DNA of 64,000 nucleotides from Clostridia bacterium. GTDB taxonomy: Bacteria > Bacillota > Clostridia > Oscillospirales > Acutalibacteraceae. The first letter of the stretch is position 1; the number at the start of each line of letters is the position of its first letter. The DNA is taken from the NCBI GenBank assembly GCA_017428625.1, contig JAFRQM010000029.1, positions 1 through 64,000 on the forward strand, written 5' to 3'. Shown here one piece after another: positions 28,167-36,815 of this stretch. The notes under the pieces were generated by a model. The model was not told the DNA's origin and ran no database searches. It saw only the letters and a list, made by a program, of their open reading frames with translations. The position numbers and the translations under genes were made by a program.

Positions 28167-28961
28167 ATGAATATTTTAATTGTGGATGACGAGCCATTCC
28201 AGAGGGAAGAATTAAAAGAGGCTCTTGACCGGATTGCCGGCAAAAATGTCTGTTTTTTTGCAGACTCCTATGACAGCGCGATGAAGGTTGTTTCTAAGAA
28301 CCGGTTTGACATAGCGTTTCTGGATATTCAGATGCCCGGCAAAAACGGTCTTTCGCTTGCGCAGAGCATAAAAAAAGAAAGCCCACGCACTAACATCGTT
28401 ATTGTTACGGCTTACAGCCAGTATGCGCTTGAGGCGCTTAAACTCTTTGTCAGCGGCTATCTCCTGAAACCTGTTATAGACAGTGATTTGCAGGAAGTTC
28501 TCAGCAATCTCAGAAATCCCGTCACGCCCGACACGGCTCAGAAAAAGGTTTTTGTAAAGTGTTTCGGTTTGTTTGATGTGTTTATTGACAACAAGCCGAT
28601 GAAATTCAAACGCAAAAAAGAAAAGGAAGTGCTGGCATATCTTATTTTCTTAAAAGGGGCTTCCGCCAACAGAGGCGAGGTGTGCAGCACTATTTTTGAG
28701 GAGTCATCATCTCCCGAAAAAGATTTTTCCTATCTGAAAACAGTTATGTCCGCTTTAAAAACAGACTTGCAGAAATACAATATCAGTGATATGCTTATAC
28801 ACAGCAATAATTCCTATTCAATAAATCTTGACACGGTGGACTGCGATTATTACAATTATCTGCTCGGCAGGGCAGACGGCTTTCATCAATACAACGGCGA
28901 GTTTATGAGTCAATACAGCTGGGCGGAGCCGTTCAACTTTGAGCTTGAAAACTATAAATAA
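28167..28961 (+). CDS. Response regulator, receiver plus SARP-like winged helix
   Basis: 264 residues. Receiver domain 1-120 with a complete acidic pocket (Asp7, Asp8), phospho-acceptor Asp53 (FLDIQMPG) and Lys near 101 (YLLKP). The C-terminal part begins KKVFVKCFGLFDVFIDNKPMKF, the start of an OmpR/SARP-type winged helix, followed by FKRKKEKEVLAYLIF and a helical end related to BTAD. Partner of the kinase encoded just upstream. Targets are unknown; the downstream phosphatase gene is a candidate. Confidence 0.85.
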   Translation: MNILIVDDEPFQREELKEALDRIAGKNVCFFADSYDSAMKVVSKNRFDIAFLDIQMPGKNGLSLAQSIKKESPRTNIVIVTAYSQYALEALKLFVSGYLLKPVIDSDLQEVLSNLRNPVTPDTAQKKVFVKCFGLFDVFIDNKPMKFKRKKEKEVLAYLIFLKGASANRGEVCSTIFEESSSPEKDFSYLKTVMSALKTDLQKYNISDMLIHSNNSYSINLDTVDCDYYNYLLGRADGFHQYNGEFMSQYSWAEPFNFELENYK

Positions 28962-28982
28962 CAACCGGGAGGAAGAGATAAT

Positions 28983-29308
28983 ATGAAAAAGAAGCGTTTA
29001 TTTGCATCATAGCGTTTATCGGAACCCTGATGTTTTCGTTCAGTCTTGCAAAAATCATTCCCGACAGGCCTAAAAAACCGGTTGAAAACGTCAGCCGCAA
29101 CGTTAATTCCGTTTACTGCATTCACTGGGTGCTTGTATTCTGGACGGTTGACCTGTTAATTTACAATATCAAACCCGACCCTTATCTCATACCGATTCCC
29201 GCATATTTCCTCGGGCTCGGACTGAGCATACTTTCCATACTGCTTGCGGAGGTTTGGTCGAGGATTAAGTTGAACTGTAAGAGGAAAAAGTATGAGAAGA
29301 GAAGGTAG
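28983..29308 (+). pseudogene. Truncated acyltransferase-3-like membrane protein, frameshifted at its start
   Basis: A good ribosome site GGGAGG precedes ATG 28983, but that frame stops after nine codons. One extra A in the ATGAAAAAG run would join it to a frame reading EAFICIIAFIGTLMFSFSLAKII and then ENVSRNVNSVYCIHWVLVFW, resembling the last membrane segments of acyltransferase family 3. Full AT3 proteins have about 350 residues, so most of the gene is missing. The ATG at 29030 has no ribosome site. Its end overlaps the next gene by 17 bases. Confidence 0.5.
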
Positions 29309-31298
29309 AATTGCCAGAAGAACGCTTATAGGTCTTATTCTGTTAGCTGTTATTATTGTTGTTGCAATCAGCACGGCTATTTCCGTTCAGGTCAGAAAAG
29401 AGTTTGTTGCAAACTATTCGGACTTTGCTCTGTCTTATGTAAACTCAGCGGCTGAATATATAGACGGCGACAGAATACAGGAGTATTATAAAACGGGTAA
29501 AGCCGATGATTACTATGAGCAAATCCGCCTCTATCTGAATGTTACGGCAGAAAAAAGCGCCGACTCTGCAAACATACAATACTTTTATGTATTTATTCCC
29601 GGCGAAGATGATTTCATTTATATCTGGGACGCAGACGCCAAAGAAGAAGCAGCCGAACTGCTTGAGCATTACCCTTACAGCGAAGGAGCCAAAGAACAGG
29701 CATTCAAGATGCTGAATAAAGAGATAAGCGAAGATGTTCATTATTATATAGATGCTGAATCCGGCGCCGATATTCTGACTGTTTCCACCGGAGTTGAGGA
29801 CAGCAAAGGGAATACTGTTGCAATTGTTGCGGCGGACCTGTCGGTTACCGGTATTAACGACGCGATATCCAAAGTTATCACAGGCGTTATTATTTCCGTT
29901 ATCGGAATTATGTCTGTGGTGATTATTGCCTATTATCAGGTAATAAGGCAGAAAATAGTCAATCCCATTGAAACCCTCAACAAAACAACAGAGAATATTA
30001 TAGAACACATTGAAAATGATGAAACGCTTTCAATAAACATAAGAACAAACGACGAGCTTGAAAGACTTGCGAATTCTTTTGTTGAAATGAACAAAAGGCT
30101 GAAAGAGTATATCCGGCAAAACGCCGTTATTACAGCCGAAAAAGAGAGAATCGGCGCGGAACTGTCTATTGCGGGCACAATTCAGGAAAACGCAGTTCCC
30201 AACATTTTTCCCGCTTTTCCGGAGCGGAAGGATTTTGACATATATGCCTCTATGACTCCCGCAAAAGAAGTAGGCGGCGATTTTTACAATTTCTTCCTCG
30301 TTGACGACGACCACATTGCTCTTGTTATGGCGGATGTTTCGGGCAAGGGTATTCCCGCAGCGTTGTTTATGATGGTTGCCAACATTCTTATAAGCGACAG
30401 AACGCGTATCGGCGGCACACCTGCCGAGATTCTTGAATATGTGAATAACAGCATCTGCGCAAATAACGAGGCGGATATGTTTGTAACCGTATGGCTCGGT
30501 ATTCTTGAACTGTCAACAGGGAAAATGATTGCCGCCAACGCAGGTCATGACGACCCTGCCGTTTACCGTAAAGGCGGAGATTTTGAAATAATTAAAAACA
30601 GGCACGGCATTGCCATAGGCGCGCTCGGAGGAGTTCATTACAAAAACTTTGAAATCCAGCTGAACAAGGGTGATAAAATCTTCCTCTATACCGACGGAGT
30701 TCCCGAAGCGACAGATAATAATGAAGAACTGTTTACCATAAGCCGTATGGTTCAAGCGCTCAATAATTATAAAAAAGAAAAGCCGCAGGACATTATAGAC
30801 GGAATAAACAGGAGCGTTATTGACTTTGTCGGCGACGCCCCGCAGTTTGATGATTTAACAATGCTCTGCCTTGAGCTGATGGAGACGGAAGACGTGGATA
30901 ATATGTTAACGGTAGAAGCCTTAAACGAAAACCTGCAGACAGTAATGGATTTTGTTGACGGATTTTTAGAGGAAAACGGCGTTTCAGCTAAAACGCAGAT
31001 GCAGGTTGACTTATCCGTAGAAGAAATTTTTGTGAACATCGCAAACTATGCTTACGGTAACGGCACCGGCACGGCGGAAATATCGGTGAAAAGCGACGGC
31101 GGTGAAATAACGGTAATGCTCAAAGACAGCGGGATTCCTTACAACCCTCTTAAAAAGCCCGACCCGGATATTACACTTTCCACTGAAGAAAGGCCGATTG
31201 GCGGACTCGGAATTTTCCTTACGAAAAAAAATATGGACACAGTCACTTATGAATACAGTAACAATCAGAACATTCTGACAATGACAAAGAAGATATAA
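29292..31298 (+). CDS. SpoIIE-type PP2C phosphatase with sensor, HAMP and C-terminal anti-sigma-type kinase domain
   Basis: 668 residues. Membrane segment 11-32, an extracellular sensor of about 160 residues, membrane segment about 196-217, HAMP region 218-270, then a PP2C_SpoIIE phosphatase with EVGGDFYNF (near 326), MADVSGKGIPAALFM (near 345) and FDDLTMLCLEL (near 518). The last 120 residues are a GHKL/RsbW-like ATPase (SVEEIFVNIANYAYG, LKDSGIPYNPL, GGLGIFLTKKNMD). Such proteins dephosphorylate anti-sigma-factor antagonists and may also carry the opposing kinase. No antagonist or sigma gene is adjacent. Ribosome site GAGGAAAAAGT. Confidence 0.9.
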   Translation: MRREGRIARRTLIGLILLAVIIVVAISTAISVQVRKEFVANYSDFALSYVNSAAEYIDGDRIQEYYKTGKADDYYEQIRLYLNVTAEKSADSANIQYFYVFIPGEDDFIYIWDADAKEEAAELLEHYPYSEGAKEQAFKMLNKEISEDVHYYIDAESGADILTVSTGVEDSKGNTVAIVAADLSVTGINDAISKVITGVIISVIGIMSVVIIAYYQVIRQKIVNPIETLNKTTENIIEHIENDETLSINIRTNDELERLANSFVEMNKRLKEYIRQNAVITAEKERIGAELSIAGTIQENAVPNIFPAFPERKDFDIYASMTPAKEVGGDFYNFFLVDDDHIALVMADVSGKGIPAALFMMVANILISDRTRIGGTPAEILEYVNNSICANNEADMFVTVWLGILELSTGKMIAANAGHDDPAVYRKGGDFEIIKNRHGIAIGALGGVHYKNFEIQLNKGDKIFLYTDGVPEATDNNEELFTISRMVQALNNYKKEKPQDIIDGINRSVIDFVGDAPQFDDLTMLCLELMETEDVDNMLTVEALNENLQTVMDFVDGFLEENGVSAKTQMQVDLSVEEIFVNIANYAYGNGTGTAEISVKSDGGEITVMLKDSGIPYNPLKKPDPDITLSTEERPIGGLGIFLTKKNMDTVTYEYSNNQNILTMTKKI

Positions 31299-31306
31299 TG
31301 ATAAAA

Positions 31307-31340
31307 GCTCACAGGTTTATAAAACCCGTGAGCCTTTTTT
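31307..31340 (+). terminator. Intrinsic terminator of the phosphatase gene
   Basis: GCTCACAGGTTTATAAAACCCGTGAGC-type stem (31307-31333) with one mismatch, followed by CTTTTTT. Confidence 0.85.
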
Positions 31341-31365
31341 GATATTCAGGCGCAGCCTGCCCTCT

Positions 31366-31836
31366 TTATTTTGTTGCCTTGACATATTCCGTCATTTCAT
31401 CTGCGGAAACGCCTCCGGTGGATTCATTGAGAATGATTGTATATACATAATTATTCTCATTCCACAAAGCAAAATAAACATTACCGTCCCTGCCTTTGAA
31501 AGTGACGATATTGCCGTCAATGTTCTGCTTGCTCTCTTCACTGTATTCCCCGGCGGGTCTGCTGCTTACAGCGGCATAGGTTTTTCTTATACTGCCGGCA
31601 TCACCGTATGTAATCTCAATCGTGCTTCCGTTTGAGGAATATCCGGTTTCGGGATAACCCGCCAACCTGTCTGTATAAACAATACCGAAATCCGCGTTTT
31701 TCTTTGCTTCCTCTATTGTATCGTAACTTTTGATATTGCCGCCATTTACAGCATCGGAATTCTTCAGATATATTACCGTAATAATTGCCGCAATGCTCAC
31801 GGCAACAGCAACAGCAACAAGAATAATTTTCTACAT
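31366..31836 (-). pseudogene. Small single-pass extracytoplasmic protein with a stop at codon 2
   Basis: The readable part is about 144-156 residues: a hydrophobic N-terminal segment (KIILVAVAVAVSIAAIITVIYLK) and an outer domain with IVYTDRLAGYPETGYSSNGSTI and a C-terminal VSADEMTEYVKATK, resembling DUF4367-like domains. The natural ATG (31836-31834) is followed at once by TAG, then the frame is open. A GTG at 31800 has no ribosome site. Either codon 2 has mutated, or a rearrangement replaced the true 5' end. Function unknown. Confidence 0.5.
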
Positions 31837-31837
31837 A

Positions 31838-32392
31838 GTGGACTATACCCCCATTCCCGGTTATATCATTGATGAAAAAGATTTAATCGGGTATAATGCC
31901 AAAGGTGAAAAAGTCGTGCTGAAAAACCAAACAGCATACTACAAAGCCGTAACGTGCAACAGAACCGAAAACGATGATTTCTTTAATGTGCTCGGCACCT
32001 GCTCTGATATGAACGGCGATGTCGGCAGGCAGTGGCTTGCGCTTTATGCCGTAAAGAACGAGCTTATGGAGCCTGTTCTGGCAAGTTCGCTTGTTGCAAA
32101 AGTGTTTGCCAAATCCGGCGATGTTAAAATACCCGACGGATATGAAACGGGTATTCATATGTTCGGCTCGGATGCCCCGTTCAACCTGAACAGCAGCCTT
32201 TACGACTGGGCAAAAGACGCCCCGGGCGTTTATATCTACTTTAAAACTGAAAGCGCTTCCGCAAGCACATCAGGCACGAATTATTCAACAGGCGTGTTGG
32301 CAATTACCAGCGGCGCAGGCGCCGTTATCGGCGCGGTTGTTACATCGCTTTTAATAAAAGCAAAAAGAAAGAACAGCGAAAGCAAAGCATAA
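31838..32392 (+). pseudogene. 5'-truncated membrane-anchored surface protein
   Basis: The open frame runs leftwards into the opposite-strand gene, but protein-like sequence only begins near 31832 (YIVDYTPIPGYIIDEKDLIGYN). It has a folded outer part of about 140 residues with two Cys, a Ser/Thr-rich stretch, a hydrophobic segment (GVLAITSGAGAVIGAVVTSLLI) and a basic tail KAKRKNSESKA. This is the end of a surface protein lacking signal peptide and ribosome site. GTG 31838 is a formal start only. It abuts the 5' end of the opposite-strand remnant. Confidence 0.5.
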
Positions 32393-32612
32393 AACCGATT
32401 GACTTTTGCTCCGTAAACATCATTGAAAAAAGAGATAACAACAAAAATGACAAGGAAAAGAAAGAAGGAAGTGCATATATTTTTTTAAATAAGTTTTAAA
32501 GCGAACGATGATTTTTATTACCGTCAAAATGTGTCCAAAAAAATGGCCCAAAATTGACTATTTAAACCCCATTAAACCCTGCAAAACCGAAAAATGAGCA
32601 AAATAAGCAAAG
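32393..32612. other. Gene-free stretch, no recognised feature
   Basis: Part of a 608-base interval without protein genes (32393-33000); the remainder holds two tRNA-Leu genes and their terminators. In this part I see only AT-rich sequence with several A runs, and no ORF with a ribosome site. Confidence 0.5.
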
Positions 32613-32613
32613 A

Positions 32614-32663
32614 AAAAATCCCGGTGTTAAAAGGCTGAAACGCCTTGAAAACACCGGGATTTA
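32614..32663 (-). terminator. Terminator after tRNA-Leu(CAG)
   Basis: On the minus strand AAATCCCGGTGTT pairs with AACACCGGGATTT across a loop that holds its own small hairpin, followed by TTTTTTC. Confidence 0.75.
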
Positions 32664-32666
32664 TCG

Positions 32667-32753
32667 TGGTGCGGGTAACAGGACTTGAACCTGCACAGCC
32701 TTGCGACCATTAGAACCTGAATCTAACGCGTCTGCCAATTCCGCCATACCCGC
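32667..32753 (-). tRNA. tRNA-Leu, anticodon CAG
   Basis: Minus strand: acceptor GCGGGTA/TACCCGC, discriminator A, encoded CCA, anticodon arm TTAGA-TTCAGGT-TCTAA with anticodon CAG, long class II variable arm and T arm with GGTTCAAGTCC. 87 nt including CCA. Confidence 0.95.
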
Positions 32754-32816
32754 GAATATTGCCGTTATTTTTACACGGCACGGCAGCCGAGTCGGAACTT
32801 TTTACGGTTTAATCCG

Positions 32817-32846
32817 AAAAAAATTGAGGGTTCCTGAGGAACCCTC
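32817..32846 (-). terminator. Terminator between the two tRNA-Leu genes
   Basis: GAGGGTTCC-TCA-GGAACCCTC followed on the minus strand by AATTTTTTT. tRNA-Leu(CAG) therefore probably has its own promoter or depends on read-through. Confidence 0.85.
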
Positions 32847-32848
32847 TC

Positions 32849-32933
32849 TGGTGCGAGAGACGGGACTTGAACCCGTACGTCGCTAAACACACGCCCCTCA
32901 AACGTGCGCGTCTGCCTATTCCGCCACTCTCGC
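32849..32933 (-). tRNA. tRNA-Leu, anticodon GAG
   Basis: Minus strand: acceptor GCGAGAG/CTCTCGC, discriminator A, encoded CCA, anticodon arm CACGT-TTGAGGG-GCGTG with anticodon GAG, class II variable arm, T arm GGTTCAAGTCC. 85 nt. Confidence 0.95.
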
Positions 32934-33000
32934 TCGGAACGGTTGTTATTATAACAAACCGTTATTACAAAGTCAAGATTTTTTTATTATTTTTTTAAAT

Positions 33001-33972
33001 TTATAATAAAGCGTCAAGACAGAGCCTGATGAGGTCGTTAACATCTGCAGTTGCGAGGCAGGTAACTGTGTCGGAAGCTCCGTAATAAATCTTTACTTCT
33101 CCGCTGTCTTCGAGAATCATTCCGCACGGAAAAATCGCATCTTTTCTGAATCCGTTCTTTAATTCATAATCACGGTCACATACAATAAGAGGGTCATTAT
33201 ATATACCTTTGATGATGGATGGGTCTTCAAGGTCGGTGAGCATAATACCTGCGAAATATTCCTTTTGCCATTTTTCCTCCCATCCGTTTTTTCCTTTTGA
33301 TTTATCGAGAATAACGGCGTGAAAAAGTGTAAGCCATCCTTTTTCAGTTCTGACCGGAGGAGCAGCGGGACCGACCTTGTTATTTGCAAAAGATACATCC
33401 TCTACTGCCAGAACAAGTCTGTTTTTTCCCCAATAAATCAAATCAGGTGATTCACCTATCCACATATCAAACCTGTCAATCCCGCGTGAATAAACGGGCA
33501 TCGGGCGTTCGTATCTTATAAAATTTCCACCGATTTTTTCGGGGAAAAGCACAAGGTTTCTGTTATCGGGAACAGTAAGCGAAATGACTTCAATATTCTC
33601 AAAATCTTCTGTAACACCGATTCCGCCGCGAAGGCCGTGCGCAGTGTCAGCGGCAAAGCAGACATAACATCTGCCGTCAATTTCGGTAATTCTCGGGTCA
33701 TAAATACGCTTGATTTCTTTGCCTTCAATTTTGTTGACGGGCAGGGGAGAGACTTCCCATTTTATTCCGTCATCGCTTGTTGCAATACCAATATTTGTGC
33801 CGTCAAGTTTTTGAGCGTCAAAATCTCCGTAGTCGTTACGGAACATCATTACATATTTGCCGTTATGCTTAATTACTCCCGCATTGAAAACAAGGCAGGA
33901 ATTATAAGGAACATCTTTTCTTGTAAGCACGGGGAATGGGTATTTTTTAATAACATCGCTTGTTTTATACAT
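33001..33972 (-). CDS. GH130 family glycoside phosphorylase
   Basis: 323 residues. Five-bladed beta-propeller family GH130, whose members phosphorolyse beta-mannosides such as mannosyl-glucose, mannosyl-GlcNAc or manno-oligosaccharides. Visible: FNAGVIKHNGKYVMMFRNDY near 30-50, IYDPRITEIDG with the proposed catalytic Asp, GPAAPPVRTEKGWLTLFHAV and a C-terminal IYYGASDTVTCLATADV. No signal peptide, so it is cytoplasmic. Last gene of a four-gene operon with an isomerase-like protein, GH92 and an unknown hydrolase. The exact beta-mannoside is not decided by the sequence. Confidence 0.88.
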   Translation of the reverse strand: MYKTSDVIKKYPFPVLTRKDVPYNSCLVFNAGVIKHNGKYVMMFRNDYGDFDAQKLDGTNIGIATSDDGIKWEVSPLPVNKIEGKEIKRIYDPRITEIDGRCYVCFAADTAHGLRGGIGVTEDFENIEVISLTVPDNRNLVLFPEKIGGNFIRYERPMPVYSRGIDRFDMWIGESPDLIYWGKNRLVLAVEDVSFANNKVGPAAPPVRTEKGWLTLFHAVILDKSKGKNGWEEKWQKEYFAGIMLTDLEDPSIIKGIYNDPLIVCDRDYELKNGFRKDAIFPCGMILEDSGEVKIYYGASDTVTCLATADVNDLIRLCLDALL

Positions 33973-34755
33973 TTATTGATTCTCCAGTTCTTTCATATAT
34001 TCCCAGGATTGTCTTGTTGCTTCAAACGCATCTCCGTTTATCCAGTCGCAATCCTGCTCATACATAATATAGGGAATGTCGAGATCAGCGGCAGCCTCAT
34101 AACACGCTTTAAGGTCAACTTTACCCTTGCCGAGCGAGACAAACTTTCTGTTTTCGTCTCGGTCAATTATGTAGTCTTTAAAATGCAAAACTTTTACTCT
34201 GCCTTTCATTTTTTCAAGAACTTCAACAGGGTTAAAACCGGCATAATGAATCCAGGCAACATCCGGTATAAAATGAATAAGTTCCGGATCGCTTTCGTTT
34301 AGAAGAAGATCCATCATCGTTTTTCTGCTGTCTTCAAGCGACTTGAATTCAAAGTCATGGTTATGGTAGTTAAAAGTCATTCCGTTTGCTTTGAGTTCTT
34401 TGCCTATCAGGGACAGAGTTTTGATAAAATCACGGACTCTGTCTGTTGTGCCCCTGCATTCGGGGGGCGCAGCTCCAAGACCGAGAGCATCGCAGCCGAT
34501 TGTTTTGTGTTCGGAAATAAGGCTGTTCAGATCTTTTGTCATTTTTTCAAAGCTTTTATGAGTTACACAGACTTTTATTCCTGCTGAGTCAAGCGCTTCT
34601 TTCTGCTTTTCGGCAGGGATATCGCCTATGGCGGAAATCTGAACATCTCTAACTCCCATTTCAGCAAGCTTTTGCAAAGTTGAGATGAAATCCTCCGCTG
34701 TCTGACAATAATCTCTCAGAGTGTAGAGTTGAATGCCCATAACAGGTTTAAGCAT
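33973..34755 (-). CDS. Sugar phosphate isomerase/epimerase-like TIM barrel
   Basis: 260 residues, AP-endonuclease-2/xylose-isomerase-like fold (IolE/IolI group). Metal-ligand marks include NYHNHDFEF, PDVAWIHYAG, VLHFKDYI and the C-terminal YEQDCDW. AGGAG precedes the ATG. It lies between GH92 and GH130 genes, which suggests handling of the released sugar, for example isomerisation or oxidation-linked epimerisation. The substrate is unknown. Confidence 0.82.
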   Translation of the reverse strand: MLKPVMGIQLYTLRDYCQTAEDFISTLQKLAEMGVRDVQISAIGDIPAEKQKEALDSAGIKVCVTHKSFEKMTKDLNSLISEHKTIGCDALGLGAAPPECRGTTDRVRDFIKTLSLIGKELKANGMTFNYHNHDFEFKSLEDSRKTMMDLLLNESDPELIHFIPDVAWIHYAGFNPVEVLEKMKGRVKVLHFKDYIIDRDENRKFVSLGKGKVDLKACYEAAADLDIPYIMYEQDCDWINGDAFEATRQSWEYMKELENQ

Positions 34756-34767
34756 AATGATTCTCCT

Positions 34768-36804
34768 TTATTGTTTGATATTTGTCATTTCAAATTCAAT
34801 TGTTCCGCCTTTTACAAGTTCTGACGCTTCAATTCTGAAACCGTCAATAATAACACCGTTGAATTTTAATGATTTTACATAGATGTTTTCATCGGAGTTA
34901 TTTTTTACACTGATATTTAGAATGTTGCCGTTGAAGAGTTTTATGTTTGCTTTGTCAATCAGCGGGGAACCTGCCAGAAACAGATTCTGACCGGCTACAG
35001 GGAATAGTCCGAGAGTTGCGAAAATATAATAAGATGAAAGCGCGCCTGAGTCGTTGTTTCCGGGAAGACCTCCTCGGCCTTCGGTAAACATATATTTCAT
35101 ACCGCTTCTGATAATTTCGCAGGTTCTGTCGTGCCTGCCGGCATATATGTATGAAAACGGGGCTTCTGTGTCGGATTCGTTGTTAAAGCCTTCAAATCTT
35201 CCAAGCCCGAGCCCTTTGCTGACAGGTTCATAATTGAAAGGGTCGGTGGGCTGAATAACATCTTGCGCACAATAACCGAAAAAGTCATCCAGCAGTTTAA
35301 CGAATTTATCTTTTCCTCCTGCTAGTTCAATGCGTTCTTCCATATTGACCATCTGTCTGAAGGAATAATTGTAAAGGCTGCCTTCATAATATACGCCTTC
35401 ATCTTTTAGCATCCCTGTTTCAGGTGAATATGCTTCAGTCCATTTTTTCGCAAGGGGAATGAGTTTTTCATAAATATCGTTTCTGCCGATTTCGGCGGCT
35501 GTCTGTGCGGCGAGGGCGCAGGCGTCTGACATATCCAGAAAGAAGGTGTATGAACTGCATTTTCCGTCAACGGTAAAATCTTTTTTGCTCTCCGAAAAAG
35601 CGTCTTTGCAAATTGCATCCAGCATTTCGTTTGCATCGGTTATGATTCCGTAACGGTATGCTGTCAGCAACACATAAGCCCCGAGCATTCTCGCCTGCGT
35701 TGAATGGTTCATATAGTTGTCGCTTATGCCGATGCTGTTGGGTATTTCACCCAAAGCCCTGCTTGTGTTTATAAGTGTTCGCACTGCTTTTTTGCCTGTA
35801 TCTTTCTGAGTCAGCAAAATAAGCGGAAGCGCAGTTTTATACATATCCCATAAAGTTGCTAAATCAACACAGAAATCTTCATCATCATAAATAAAACTTT
35901 CACCCGACCAATCGCAGGGCTTAATTAAAGAATGATAAAGATTTGAGTAAAAAATCCTTTTGATTTTTTCATCTTTTACTTCAACATCAAAACCCGATAG
36001 AATATTGTTCCATTTGCTGTATGACTGTTTTTTTATACTGTTAAAGGAGTAAATACTTTTCAGGTTTTCAGTTGCTTTTTCATAGCTTTTTAGTGAAAGC
36101 GAAACAGACAGCAATGCCTGTTTCCCAAAATTATTTATTATTATAATATTATTATCTATTGTCGCTGTTCCGTTATGTGATACAGCAAAATATATTTTTA
36201 TCCCTTCAATAACAGCAGATGCTGAAATCATTCCGTCTGTCAGACAAACAGACAGTCCGGCAACCGTTTCCTTTTCGCATCCGGGAATCCTCAGACCGTT
36301 GTTACCGAAATCGATTTCAACTGTTCCGCCTTCTTCATCAAAAGTGTATCTGTGATAAGCGTTTTTTTTGCTTGCAGTCAATTCACATTTTATTCCATCG
36401 AGAAAACAGGAATAGTATCCCGGCTCTGCAAACTCTTTTTCAGGTATTCTTCTTACATCTGAATCAGCGGCTTTCGGAGTTACAAGCGCATAATTATAAT
36501 AATACCCGATTGCGCCTGTTCCGCTTTGCTGAAGATGAGCAAAGCCAAGCAAGCCCTTACCCTCTTCAAAATGAGCGGGGCGAGAATGTGAGTTTTCTTT
36601 ATGGTCGCCGTAACCGGTTGGATATCCTCCCGAATAAGGGGAGACACTCATTGCGCCGAAAGGAACACAAGCAGCCGGGCTTGTGTTACCGCAACCGGCT
36701 TTTATAAAGAACCATTTCGCGGCAATACCTTCAGGTTTAGGTAGATCTATCTCTCCGCAGCCGTGAAAAACATTTACATATTTGCAGTAATCCGTGTTAT
36801 TCAC
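34768..36804 (-). CDS. GH92 family alpha-mannosidase-like enzyme
   Basis: 678 residues, within the size range of GH92 (calcium-dependent exo-alpha-mannosidases). N-terminal beta-sandwich with YVNVFHGCGEI and KWFFIKAGCGNTSPAACVPFG, then an (alpha/alpha)6 barrel with the diagnostic GRGGLPGNNDSGALSSYYIFATLGLFPVAGQNLFLAGSP. No signal peptide, unlike many secreted GH92 enzymes, so imported glycans are probably processed inside the cell. The start is GTG 36804 and its ribosome site is poor (GACGAG directly adjacent), 12 bases after the upstream gene. Confidence 0.88.
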   Translation of the reverse strand: MNNTDYCKYVNVFHGCGEIDLPKPEGIAAKWFFIKAGCGNTSPAACVPFGAMSVSPYSGGYPTGYGDHKENSHSRPAHFEEGKGLLGFAHLQQSGTGAIGYYYNYALVTPKAADSDVRRIPEKEFAEPGYYSCFLDGIKCELTASKKNAYHRYTFDEEGGTVEIDFGNNGLRIPGCEKETVAGLSVCLTDGMISASAVIEGIKIYFAVSHNGTATIDNNIIIINNFGKQALLSVSLSLKSYEKATENLKSIYSFNSIKKQSYSKWNNILSGFDVEVKDEKIKRIFYSNLYHSLIKPCDWSGESFIYDDEDFCVDLATLWDMYKTALPLILLTQKDTGKKAVRTLINTSRALGEIPNSIGISDNYMNHSTQARMLGAYVLLTAYRYGIITDANEMLDAICKDAFSESKKDFTVDGKCSSYTFFLDMSDACALAAQTAAEIGRNDIYEKLIPLAKKWTEAYSPETGMLKDEGVYYEGSLYNYSFRQMVNMEERIELAGGKDKFVKLLDDFFGYCAQDVIQPTDPFNYEPVSKGLGLGRFEGFNNESDTEAPFSYIYAGRHDRTCEIIRSGMKYMFTEGRGGLPGNNDSGALSSYYIFATLGLFPVAGQNLFLAGSPLIDKANIKLFNGNILNISVKNNSDENIYVKSLKFNGVIIDGFRIEASELVKGGTIEFEMTNIKQ

Positions 36805-36815
36805 CTCGTCAGGTA

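Noticed and set aside
33637..34302. 221-codon plus-strand ORF over the GH130 and isomerase genes
   Set aside because: It overlaps two well-supported genes on the other strand and has a Phe/Ile/Asn-rich, family-less translation.
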